A stretch of 64,000 nt of DNA from Brassica napus (Eukaryota; Streptophyta; Magnoliopsida; Brassicales; Brassicaceae), in contig NC_063436.1 of the NCBI RefSeq assembly GCF_020379485.1, positions 18,245,389 to 18,309,388 of the forward strand. Reading direction: 5' to 3'. The position numbers and the translations under genes are program-made. The notes beneath the pieces were generated by a model. It had not been told where the DNA came from. It saw nothing but the letters and a program-made list of their open reading frames with translations, and ran no database searches. Below, in pieces: positions 22,122 to 33,406 of the stretch; the stretch's first letter is position 1, and every line of letters starts with the position of its first letter.

Positions 22122-25100
22122 AACCATATGGTGGAGTTTGGTTTACGATACGATTGAATTTTCAATTTTTTTTGTCAATAAAAAGTCATAAAATTTGTTT
22201 GTTAGAGTGAGTAAGATAAAAGAAAATTACGTTTTTGTAAGTGGGGGAGTTTCAAGAAACAGAGTTTATGTTTGTATTATGTACAGCTTCCATGTCTTCA
22301 TTCTTAATGTAAGAAAATTCATGTTCTTGACCTGGAAGAGGGTTTGTCTTTCTGACGTGAATCGCAAGGCAACTTCCTATCAATAATCTTTGTTAAAACT
22401 TTCTTGTCGAATGTATCATTTAGATAATCATGTCAGGGTTGGAAACGCCGATCTTGAACCTGTCATTACAGTTCCGCTCTCAAAACCTCTGAATGTACAT
22501 TAATCTCTTTGCACATATATATACACACGTTTTAAACCCTAACAATTGACAAAGCGGTGATTCCAGTAACATTTGGCTGCATATGAGCATATCTTTGGTT
22601 CGTGTCGCACACGGTCTTATTACACTATCTTGGCTTGTCTCCTGGACGATGGTCGGCATGACCACCAAAGAATTGAAACGCTGTTACGAACAGCAGAAGA
22701 GTGGCTTGGGCGTTTGCAAGTCATTTTGCCAGACTTAGATTTAAGCCAATGTTTTTTTTTTTTGCCTTTCTGAATGCTGATTGGTCGGCAGACGAGAAAG
22801 TAAGGGACACATGTGACGATGTTGCTGCGGTTCATTCGTCAGATGACATGGCCGCCAGCCTCTTTTATCCGCTCAACTTGGCACGTGACTCATCTTTCGG
22901 CCGTTGACCTCCACTGTTCCCCCCCCCCCCCCCCCCCATTATTGCTTCCACCATGTATTCGGTTCTGTTTTAACCATAGATGTTTTCTGCTTGAAAATTA
23001 AAAACAATTATGGGATCTACTTTCATATAACAATTACTAACAAAATTACAGAGTTAAGTAAAATATAGTGATACTTATACTCAATGCAATTCAAAGTAAT
23101 ATAATGAAGAGTATTTCTTCTATATTTGTTCATGTTTTCAGATTCTTAGTTCAACTGATTTAAATTTGTGCACATTCTAAATAGTATATATGTAGTCAAA
23201 CTCAGCTGTGTAATATATATATGTAATTTAAACTATTGCACCCATAATTTTTACGATTTAAATACATTATCGCTTCATTTTATTGTAATTATTCAAGTAT
23301 TCATTGTAGTCAGTCAATAAAATTGTTCAATATGAGAAGATTAAAAACATCGATCCCTTCCAAATAATAGTTTCAGTTATTATTCAGTAGTATCTATACA
23401 AAAATTCCTGCTAGAAGTCATGGGCACATGATAGGACACCCATCAAGGAGATGAATACATAAGTTTTTTTTGAACATTTTCTTAATGAATATACATAAGA
23501 GATGAATACATAAGTTATGAACATGTAACATAACTCCTCTCTCTAGCTTTTTAAAATTTCAACATCCACATGTATTTGCCCCCAAGAACTAATATTTGGC
23601 AATGTGAATTTAGTTTTAAAATCCATATGGATTAATAAGTAGGACGGCAAAGAATCAATATTATACTGGCGCGCATGAGGATACCATGCAGGAACTCTTA
23701 ACAAGTTTTCAGTCGCGCGTTTTATATTTGTATAAACATTATGTTAATAAAAAAAGCTACATAGGTGTGCAAATTTTAGTGATTTTAAAGTTTTTGTTTC
23801 TGCGTTAAAAGCTGAGGCATTTGTGTTCTACAAAACCTTTTTGGTGACATGGACCTTTAGCCCGTATTTGAAATATAAGTAACTAACATTATCTATAGAA
23901 CATGTCTGTCTAAGCAACACTAAAGTAGAAAAATATACATTAAAAACGTAAAGAGCTCATCGTAAGAGTAAAAACCTTTTACAGAGAATATACGGTTTCT
24001 TTCTTGGGACATTCTCTCTTTTTTTATAGCTTTTGATGCAGTTAAATTGTTGTTTTTATAATCATGTATTCTTGTTTATATAGGATTTGATATCATACGT
24101 AAGTAAGTAAACAAAGCGATTGGAAAACACTATAATAGCAGTAATTACTAGCTAAAAGGCAAGTTCAATAATAAAGTTTTTTTGTGTTAAAAAAAATCTC
24201 AAAGTTTTTATTGATGCAAGTTTTTTGTGCAAGTTATTCAATTTCAAAGTTAGTAAGATCATTTCGTAAATTAAAATCCAAGCTCTTGTAGTAATAACTA
24301 ATAAGTAGGTTTTGATGATGTGTAATTTTTTTTAGCTTATGTCTCTGAATGGTAACTGCAGTTTGAGCGGTACGGGACAAGCGGTTTAACTGCAGTGCGG
24401 TTTTAACAGTTATAAAAACGTATAGATATATGATATATGTAAAGATTATTGTTACTGTTAACTGCGGTGCGAAGTGGAGCGGTTCGTAACATTCGAAGCC
24501 TATGTTTTTCTTTCATACAAAATAAAGCTTATAACGTTTTGTTTTTAGTCGCCAGTGTTGAAATAGATGGACACAAATGAAGACAATGATAGATGGAGTG
24601 GTCGATGTAAAAGGTACGACTGATCTTATCCATTTCATGCGGACACGTGTCGCACTGGGGGAAAGCTTCTCAGTAATGTGATACACTGTATTTGTTTTCT
24701 TTTATCATTTTCATTTAGTGCTCTAAATATCATAAACAACTAATTCAATTTATACCGTTAATCCTGGATATTCGGATATTCGGTTCAGTTTTGGATAAGA
24801 ACCATTTGGTTTTAGATAAGAACCATTCGGTTCTAGATATATCGAATAAATCATTTTTACATCCAATAGGTTTTTATGAGATTTTGATTCGGTTTCGGTT
24901 TAGTTTCAGATACTCGTCTATATGTTAATATGTTAATCTAAATGGTCTAATAATTATACACTTGCATATTTGTCAATTTAACCAGTGTTTGAATTAGTAA
25001 AGTGCTAGTTTCATAAGAATTTTATGTATCTAAATGTAGAAATACCATATATATGTATAATATAAGAAGGTATATAAAAGGTAACGTGGTCTTGTGGTAA

Positions 25101-26766
25101 CAATATTTTCATTCTTCTTGTACAACCTGGGTTTAAATGTGTTAATGATATTTTGCCCTTATATCAACAAGGTGACTCTCGATTCGGTTTCGGTTATTCG
25201 TATATAGAAATATAAGAATCATTCGGGTATTTGAGAGTTTCTGTCCGATTTCAGTTTCGAATAATTAGGTTCGGTTCTGGTTTTTTTTTGCCCGGGGATA
25301 GATACCACATATATCAAAGTGTTAATGCAAATGTATAAATCGATGCATATGAAATGGGTCGTATGACACAACCGAAAATGTCGTTACTCTAAAATTACGA
25401 GACGTATCGACAGTGCTAAACACATGTTTAAGCAACTGTATGCACGGATAACTTAAAACATAATTACATTATCGACAAATTTTTACATATATTAGAAAGA
25501 CCATAAAAGAAAAAAAAATGCAAAAAAAAGCATTTGATACAATAGTTACTGCTGTATGCTATTTTTATAATGCACACAGTGGAATAGTCAAAACGTGATT
25601 TGTTATCTGTACTATATTAAAATAATCAAATAGCATATGCTTCATATCTTATGTATAGAGCTTTAGCTCAACATGTGTGTGATGTATAGAAAATGCTTAG
25701 GTGTATTTTGGAACCTTAATCATATGCTTGAATGTGCGTCGACATATTATTTTGTTTTATTTAATGATGTTCTACTGTTCAAATAAATACATGTAGGCCC
25801 ATAATGACAGAAGGCACGGTTTGTCAATTACATAACTCGAAAGGGCAAAATTTAGTAAAGTCAATATATGCAGCTCTTCGTTTAGGCGAGTTCATTTTCT
25901 TTAATTGGTAGAAAATGGAAATTAAAAAAGTGGAAGTAACAACAATAATGAAAATGTGTTAAGGTTTGGGCTTCCAACTTTAGATAAGGAGTTAATTAAG
26001 CTTTTCATGTATGAGCTGGATCCACGCATCAAGGGTCTCTGGACCCACTTTCTTCCCAGTTATACTTACTTTACTACCCCTATAATTTCAAAGAATTGAA
26101 AGCTAAAACCCCTTATCTTTCACTTTCTAACAAAATGACCAACAAACTGAGGTAAATTCAGAAACACCATCCATGTGTCTCATGATTCACAAATGATTTT
26201 TTACTCTAACATCTTAGGAAAACGTTTTGGATCAACAACATAAACAAACTTCTATAGTTCCAAACAAAATAATTAATCTATAAAAATACGAAGAAGGTTT
26301 ATATATGTATGCAGTAAGAAGAAATAACTCGCTGCATCCAATAAATAAAGAAAAGATTTGCAAAAATTGAGTGTATAAAAGGAAACTGGATCTAAAATGA
26401 AAAATAATAAATAAATGGTATAAATGTAGAGAAATGTGAAACTTAAAGGACATGTTAGCTCCGCATTTACAAAAAAAAAGACATGTTTGTATATATATAT
26501 AAATAATCATATAAGACCACCATTTTTTTTTCTAATCATCTTCAAAATTTTAATAATTAGCTCTACTCTCTATCTCTCTGATTAAAATAACAGAGGCATG
26601 GAGGTCTAAGGTGAGACAAAGCCATGTCTTCTTCAACTTCCTAAGTCTCATCTCATCTCTCTCTCTCTCTCTACACTTTTGTACCCAAACTTGTTTCAAT
26701 CGAATCAATTTACCTTCTTTCTGGGTATATATTCCTTTTATTCAAAAGCCTTTTACTTTCCGAGAG
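22122..26766. other. AT-rich intergenic region, 4.6 kb
   Basis: The left end holds the 3' UTR of the GH28 gene. A pure C run lies at 22919-22937. Near 24345-24505 a short GC-richer segment has weak inverted-repeat ends. About 24755-25290 resembles dispersed crucifer repeats rich in TCGGTT and TTCGG words. The last ~370 bp match the upstream region of the receiver-only ARR1 copy. No gene was recognised. Confidence 0.5.
22919..22937 (+). repeat. 19-base poly(C) run
   Basis: This is an uninterrupted C tract in an otherwise AT-rich region. The opposite strand carries G19. It may be a sequencing or assembly weak point. Confidence 0.9.
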
Positions 26767-29487
26767 ATGATGAATCGAGGACTCGGATCGGGCGGTGGGT
26801 CGAGCTCCGGCAAGAATCAAGGCGGTGAAGCCGTGGTGGAGATGTTCCCGTCGGGGCTTAGAGTACTAGTGGTTGACGATGACCCGACTTGTCTTATGAT
26901 CTTAGAGAGGATGCTCAGAACTTGTCTCTACGAAGGTTCGAAAAATCACAAAGACAAGATCTTTAGTTTGGTTCGGTTTAGTCAAATTTGATTTGTGTCT
27001 TTGTATGTAATGATGGGTTGACTAACCTAAAAATAGAAACTTTATTTAAGATTCACAATATTAGATCATGTCTGGAGTCTATCATGTTAAAAGGATGCAA
27101 ATCTGAGAGTCTCTCTAGCTTTTGACTTGAGTGTTTGGTTAGTTAGTTAGTTAGTTAGGAGACTCAAAAACAGTTCTGTCTTAATTTGATTTGACTTGAT
27201 GAATGAATCTCTGTGTGTTTTCAGTAACGAAATGCAACAGAGCAGAGATGGCATTGTCTCTGCTCCGGAAGAACAAACATGGATTCGATATAGTCATCAG
27301 CGACGTTCACATGCCTGACATGGACGGCTTCAAGCTCCTTGAACACGTCGGTCTTGAGATGGACTTGCCTGTTATCAGTAAGTTTTTTTTAAAAAATTAA
27401 ATCCCAATATTTTTATACAACTGTTAAGAGTACTAAACAAGGATCTTGTTTAAACTCCAGTGATGTCCGCGGATGATTCAAAGAGTGTGGTTCTAAAGGG
27501 GGTGACCCACGGCGCGGTTGACTACCTAATCAAACCTGTACGCATGGAGGCGCTCAAGAACATATGGCAGCACGTGGTGCGCAAGAGGAGGACCGAGTGG
27601 AGCGGCGTGCCTACACATTCTGGGAGCGTTGAGGAGACTGGCGAGAGGCAGCGGCAGCAGCAACAGAGAGAAGCTGTTTCCCGTGGGGAGGAAGATGGAG
27701 CTGATGACAACAACTCTTCCTCTGTTAACGAAGGCGGCAACAACAACTGGAGGAATAGCAGCAGCAGCAGCTCAAGGAAGCGGAAAGAAGAGGAAGGAGG
27801 GGAAGAACAAGGTGACGAAGATGCTTCTAATCTCAAGAAACCGCGTGTTGTCTGGTCTGTTGAGTTGCATCAACAGTTTGTTGCTGCTGTTAATCAGCTC
27901 GGCGTCGAAAGTAAGACTAAACACTAAAGCTTTGCGTTTTTGAAAGAGTCTAATTCATCTTCTATGATGCAGAGGCGGTTCCTAAGAAGATCTTGGAGCT
28001 GATGAATGTCCCTGGACTAACCCGAGAGAACGTAGCCAGCCACCTCCAGGTATATAAAAACCTTATATACTGCGAGGGCCAGCCCTGAGATTTTGGGGGC
28101 TATAGACGATTTAATAAAGATTTCGATTATTTGGGTGCCTAAATTATTTTTTTTCTTACAAATTTGGGGTCTGAGGCGAATGTTTCATCGGGGTTGGCGC
28201 GCCTTGTATACCAGAATGACGATATATGTTCTTACCGGGCGTAAGTGTTGATTTTGCAGAAATACAGAATATATCTAAGACGGCTTGGAGGAGTGTCACA
28301 GCACCAAGGCAGTTTAAACAACTCGTTTATGACAAGTCAGGACGCTAGCTTTGGTTCTCTTCCGACGCTGAACGGGTTTGATCTTCAAGCGCTAGCTCAG
28401 CTTCCTGCTCAAAGCCTTGCACAGCTACAAGCTGCCGGTTTAGGCCGGCCTGCTGCGATGAACTCTAAGCCGGGATTGCATGTTTCTTCCTCCATTGTGG
28501 ACGAGAGAAGCGTCTTCAGCTTTGACAACCCGAAAATGAACTTGCTTCACGGTGTCCCCACCGGTATGGAGCCGAGACAGCTTGCGGGGTTACAACAACA
28601 TCGAATGACTATTCAACAGCAGATTGCTGCGGTTCGAGCAGGACATAGCCTTCAGAACAACGGTATGCGGATGCCGCTAGCGTCTCAGCCGCAGCAGCCA
28701 TTCTCAAGACCACAACAATCTTCCATCAGACAGCCAATGTTACCGAACCGTAGTGGTTTCTCGGGAAGGAGTAGTATCCCGGAGAGCAGCAGAGTGTTAC
28801 CTACTACAAGCTACACCAACCTCGCAACTCAACAACAACACTCGATGGCCTTCAGCAACTTCCAACAAGAACTACCATTGAACAGCTTCCCGTTAGCGAG
28901 TGCGCCAGGCTTATCTGTTCGGAAACCACATTCTTCTTCTTACCGAGAAGAGGTTAACAGCTCGGAAGCTGGTTTTACAACACCTAGCTACGACATGTTC
29001 TCAAGCAGACAGAACGATTGGGATCTAAGGAGTATGCTTTCCCCTCATCAAGATTCACAAGCCTACTCTTCTTCCTCCATGTCAAGAAACAATAACTCAG
29101 CGGTGGCAGCCACGGATCATAGCCGGAACCACCACCAGCAGACACCGCAGGGTATGGTCTCGCATCATCAGGTTTATGGAAACGGAGGGGGGAGTTCAGT
29201 GAAGGTGAAGTCAGAGACAATGGGGTTCCACGAGCAGTATAGTAATCAAGAAGATCTTATGAGCGCACTTCTTAAGCAGGTTTGATTTTTAAACTCTCAC
29301 TCTTATATAGACGCATAATCTGATCGCCAACGCACATCACAACTTGTTAGCGTTTGCGTTTGGAAATGAAATGAAAGTTATAACAGAATTTGGAATATTA
29401 ATTTTGGTGTTGATACAGGAAGGAATTGGACCGGTTGATACAGAGTTCGACTTCGACGCATATTCGATTGATGATATCCCGGTTTGA
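26767..29487 (+). CDS. ARR1: Type-B two-component response regulator ARR1
   Basis: Six exons (26767-26935, 27225-27377, 27461-27910, 27973-28049, 28260-29279, 29419-29487) encode 645 aa. The Gly/Ser-rich N-terminus leads to the receiver (acidic DDD 37-39, phospho-acceptor D83, K132). An acidic Ser/Asn and lysine-rich linker with SRKRKEEE follows, then the GARP/Myb-like DNA-binding domain (~233-291: [20 protein letters not shown] ... [16 protein letters not shown]) split by introns 3 and 4. The Gln/Pro/Ser-rich activation region ends [14 protein letters not shown]. In Arabidopsis this nuclear factor is phosphorylated through AHK-AHP relay and drives primary cytokinin-response genes. The length is slightly below the Arabidopsis protein because of deletions in the C-terminal region. 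Intron 4 carries an inserted repeat. Confidence 0.95.
28072..28208 (+). mobile_element. Small hAT-like MITE in ARR1 intron 4
   Basis: The insert begins near GCGAGGGCCAGCCCTGAGAT and ends near GTTGGCGCGCCT, with GC-rich imperfect ends. It is flanked by TATATACT and TGTATACC, which could be a decayed 8-bp target duplication. The GGCCRGCCCT end resembles the end of the hAT MITE at 57612. Confidence 0.45.
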
Positions 29488-30118
29488 TTGAATACAAGCT
29501 GATTAAACCGATCAAGGGACTACTTGGGAGTTGTATTGTATCACTACACGACCATCTGCTGATAACAGTAAAACCTGGTTGGAGGAATGTTATATGATCT
29601 GCATGAAGTTTTAAAGGCAGATTATATCAGAAGAATTGTTTTGTATTACTAATTATTATTATTATTTTTGTTTATTGTTAGGAGTTAATATGTTACTCTT
29701 CTTCTTGGAGATTATTTTGATCCTTATTTAAGTACAGAGGCTGTTTAGGGTTTGTGATATTCTAACTTTGCGATAATAAGACGTTTTCTTGTAACATAAG
29801 TGGTTAGAAAGAATCAAGAACACTAAATAGTTTTTGGCTTTGGAACTAGTTGGTGTTTGTAACACTGCCCATGATGTAGCAAGCAAGCTTGGTTCGGTTC
29901 TCAAAAGGAATAAGAAAGGCCTGAGGAGGTAGAAGAAGAGGTGACAAGGGTGGTGCAATCCATTCTGTTGCTAAAATATAACCTCCGCAAGCGCAGGTCT
30001 ATGATGTGTGGCCGGCCTCTCTCGCACAGCTTATGACATTAGAGAAGTCAACTCCTCCTCCTCCTTAGTATTTTTTACCTTGTGGGTCATTCAAATGCAT
30101 CTACAAAAGGGAAAAGAT
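29488..30118. other. ARR1 3' UTR and unassigned DNA
   Basis: The first ~200 bases are probably 3' UTR. A plus-strand stretch at about 29830-29930 reads LALELVGVCNTAHDVASKLG and KRNKKGLRR before a stop. It may be a coding scrap, but I do not recognise it. Confidence 0.35.
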
Positions 30119-30830
30119 AGTAAATAAAGGCACGGTCGTGTTGAGGAAGGCGCAGTGAAGTTCTTTGTTCGGCTATTTGGTTTTGCCTCCGGGAGGCAGA
30201 GGCTCCCCTAGCTCTGTCGACGCCGGTTCCTGTCCCCGAGAGGTGGAGGCTTCGTCAGCTCTGCCGTCGTCGGTCTAGATCACGGGGGGTGAAGGCGTTC
30301 CATGCCTTGCCTCGCCGTCTGTTGTTTCCCTAGTTCTGTTTTAGGGTTAGTCTGGTTTTTTCCTTTTAGTTTTTACGCTTTGGGTTTGGTTTGGATTGGT
30401 GGCGACGACGTCGGAGGACGCTCGAAGCTCGACCATAGTTAACGGTGATGGTTCGCGTGTAGCCTTCCTCTCGGTGATTGTGATGAATGGCGACGGATGA
30501 AATCTCGAACAGTCGATTGATGCTCTCCGCCTTTGGGTTCACTTGAGTTGAAGACGTTTGCGGTGGTGATGGTGTGGAGTCAGTGAGTTCTGGTGATCCG
30601 GGTGAATCGACGGTTTGATTACCCGATGTTGTTTCGAAGCGAGGGCAACGTCGGAGCCGTAGCGTTTGTCCGTGCGGCGGCGGAGCCTCGTGTCTCCTAG
30701 GGTTTTCGTTGTTTGGGCCTTGGACCCGGAATTGTATTTCTTTTTTTGGGCCTTCTTTCAAGGCCGCTGTGGGGTTTAGGCCCGTTAATCAAATTTCTAA
30801 TCGACGGAAAAAAAAAAAAAAGTAAATAAA
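30119..30830 (+). mobile_element. Poly(A)-tailed retroposon with exact target-site duplications
   Basis: The insert 30129-30820 ends in 13 A residues and is flanked by the perfect 10-bp repeat AGTAAATAAA (30119-30128 and 30821-30830). It is GC-rich compared with its surroundings and holds no long plus-strand ORF. Poly(A) tail plus variable-length duplication is the signature of target-primed reverse transcription by LINE machinery. The body could be a LINE-derived untranslated segment or an unusually long SINE. I see no tRNA-like head. Confidence 0.8.
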
Positions 30831-31263
30831 ACTCAAACCAGACAGACAATTTCGTCTTTCCAACCAACTATTCTGTAAAAATTCAACTCGAATGAGCGGG
30901 GACGCCATTGGACCAAAACAAAATAAAAGTGGTGATGGAGACAAGACCAACTAAAAACCACAGAGAAATGAGTCCACGCGCATCAAAAAGCGGGTGAGAA
31001 TAACTACCGACTCTCAATAATAATGGCAATGAAAGGATTTAAAATTCAAAACACCTTTCTCAGTTAATTAAAAATTTGAACTGCTCTCAAAATTGAAATT
31101 CATTGACGAATGAATACATAACATTAGTGGGAACCAAAAAAGACGACATCACTAACTATTACACATACTAATCTCTCGCTACCTAGTTAAATTAATTAAT
31201 CAGACTCTTCATTAATTATTATTCCCTCCTCAAAAATAACAAAAAAAGCTTTTTCATCTTCGT
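30831..31263. other. Intergenic DNA downstream of the GATA gene
   Basis: AT-rich sequence with no feature recognised beyond the probable 3' UTR of the minus-strand GATA gene at its right end. Confidence 0.5.
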
Positions 31264-31878
31264 TTATGAAAAAACAGAGCCACAAGAGAGCGCCATGAGA
31301 AGCACGGCGGCTCTTTCTTCCTCGCCGAGTTTCTTCCATAGCCTCTTCTTCTCAACCGCCGATCGCTTCATCACCGGAACTTTGAACCCCAAATCCAAAT
31401 ACTTACTCACTCCTTCGCTGCTGCAATTTCTGGAATCATCATCATCACCTTTGTTGATCTTCTTCTTCTTCTTACAGTCTCTATGATCATCAAAGCTTAG
31501 ATCACTATCACTGCTGCTGTTGCTTTTTCTGTTTCTCTTCTTCTCGTCTGGTTTGATTCCAAGAGCCGCTTGCCTCTTCTTCCTGCTCTTGATCCCACAA
31601 GCATTGCACAACGACTGCATAGTACACAAACAGATTCAGATTCCGACAAACGACATTCGGACAGTGATCGTGATCCATAAGATCGAAGTTGTAATAAGAC
31701 TCACCTTAGGACCAGCAGGGCCACCGCGCCAGAGAGGAGTTCGGAGTGTTCCGCAATCAACGCAAGTCCTCTTCGTCTCGCCGCCGCTTCCACTGCTACT
31801 GCAGTTCTCGTTGTCGACATCCAATAACTCTCCGGCAGACTCTACCTTTGATTTCGATTCTTCTGATCCCTCGGACAT
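31264..31878 (-). CDS. GATA17: LLM-domain B-type GATA transcription factor, GATA17-like
   Basis: Two exons on the minus strand (31878-31705 and 31614-31264) encode 174 aa. The in-frame TTG upstream is not used as a start. The acidic Ser-rich N-terminus is followed by one GATA zinc finger, C39-x2-C42-x18-C61-x2-C64, split by the intron directly before SLCNACG, as in plant class-B GATAs. A basic stretch (IKSRKKRQAALG) follows. The C-terminus has LGEEERAAVLLMALSCGSVFS, which contains the Leu-Leu-Met element that defines the LLM subgroup (GNC, GNL/CGA1, GATA15/16/17). In Arabidopsis these act in greening, flowering and hypocotyl growth downstream of light, auxin and cytokinin. It lies near ARR1 as in Arabidopsis. 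Confidence 0.92.
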
Positions 31879-33406
31879 CTTCAAAGACGGTGATCGGAGC
31901 TGAGCAAGTTTGATGATAAGGAAGAGAGAGAGAGAGACGGAGAATGGTGAGGGAGGGGATAAAACAAACGGAGAGGAGTTTTATAGTTAGGGAGGAAGGC
32001 GGGGGCGGAAACCCTAGTATTTCGGTGGTTGTAATTTACTTATATGCCCTCGCGCGGGAGTTTTTATTACATTGGACCCAACCGACAGAACTTGCCCTAA
32101 AATCTGAAAGAGAGAAAAAGACGAGGGAAGATCAAATTTTGATTTGTTCTTTTCAACCGCCGCAATTCGAATAAAAAAGTGGCGCACAATTTTTTACGAC
32201 TTGATAAAAGAATTTTATACTTTTTTTCGTTTTCAAAATTAAAATATCTTTTCAGAAAAACTGTATGCATTTTAGCGAGAAATAATTTTCCCTTTACTAA
32301 TTTAAATTATTTAAAAGAATGAGTCGTAAAACAAAATATTTATCATCAACTTGTTATGCAACAAAACGTATAAATATTATCTTTTATTTATAAAGAGATG
32401 AAATATCGGTTGTTAACTTTTTTTAATATACATAGTTTGAATGGCAACATGTGACACAACTACAGTGCAATAGTAGCTACAAAAAAAAAATATTGATACA
32501 TATGTATATGTAGATATTTTGTTGTTATTCACTATGGTGAGATATAGTTAAAAATATTCAAAATCATAATACAACTACAAAATATTTAATAGGAAAAAAA
32601 TGAAAATAACTGGTTAACTCTTTGACAATCAAACTTTAGAATAAAAAAATTTATTCACTCCAATTCTCTCTAAACTTTTCAAGTTATCTTGGTTTAGCGG
32701 TAAAAAAATTTTGATAGAGCTTTCATCTCGGATTTGTCACTTTAGTCTTAATGGATTGATTAGTTGCGTATTCGGATACAAGATTTTGTGGGATTAATTT
32801 TTCGGTTTATAAAGTCTTTTAGATTCCCACGGTTATAAAAAAAAATATTCCCAATTAGATTTTTAAAAAATTATGCTCATTCGAGTTGAAATTGAAACTA
32901 GTTATTTTTGTTTTGTTTTTTCTTGTTTTATGCCAAAACTTGCCTTCTTTTTTTTTTAAATAACACATAAATTATAAATATAGCTATTAATATCTTTTTC
33001 TCTTTTCTGTTAACTTTTTTTTTCCTCTCGATTTACTCGATTACTTACTTTTGAATACTCTTAACAACTCACAAATTGAAATCCGATGTATCCAAACTAA
33101 ATAATAGCTTCCACACATAAAAACAAAAGCACAATGTCCATATTCGAAACTACTAAACAAATACACGTGAAACGAGAGACATGACTCGAGCATAAATATC
33201 CTCAACGAAAGAAGACAGGCTTGTAGATCTAACGATTAAGTCTTTACTCAATGAAGGTTGTTTCTCATCATCACTAGGCCCTCTTGGACCATCCTCGTTC
33301 ATGTTTAGCTTTATCTTCGCATCTCCCTAAAGTACAATCACAAATTTTCTTTCTTCAACAAAAACCCTTTTCAGTTTCCCCTCCAATAACTTTTTTTTGG
33401 TTGCTT
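31879..33406. other. Intergenic region between GATA17 and LPD1
   Basis: The left part is the promoter and 5' UTR of the minus-strand GATA gene (GA-rich leader at about 31920-31950). The rest is AT-rich with no gene seen. The right end holds the 3' UTR of LPD1. Confidence 0.5.

Noticed and set aside
22560..22910. Overlapping ORFs after the GH28 gene, suspected gene remnant
   Set aside because: The region is slightly GC-richer but gives no recognisable protein in any frame.
24345..24505. Possible MITE with GAATGGTAACTGCAG-like ends
   Set aside because: Inverted ends match poorly and no target duplication was found.
25076..25165. Possible tRNA-derived SINE (GTGGTCTTGTGGTAAC and CCTGGGTTTAAAT)
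   Set aside because: The A/B-box resemblance is loose and no target duplication or tail could be fixed.
30366..30761. 131-aa minus-strand ORF in the retroposon
   Set aside because: It starts and ends inside a poly(A)-tailed insert of opposite orientation and its composition follows GC content. It is a shadow frame.
32690..32750. Another A/B-box-like pair (GGTTTAGCGGTAAAA and CATCTCGGATTTGTC)
   Set aside because: Too degenerate to call a SINE.
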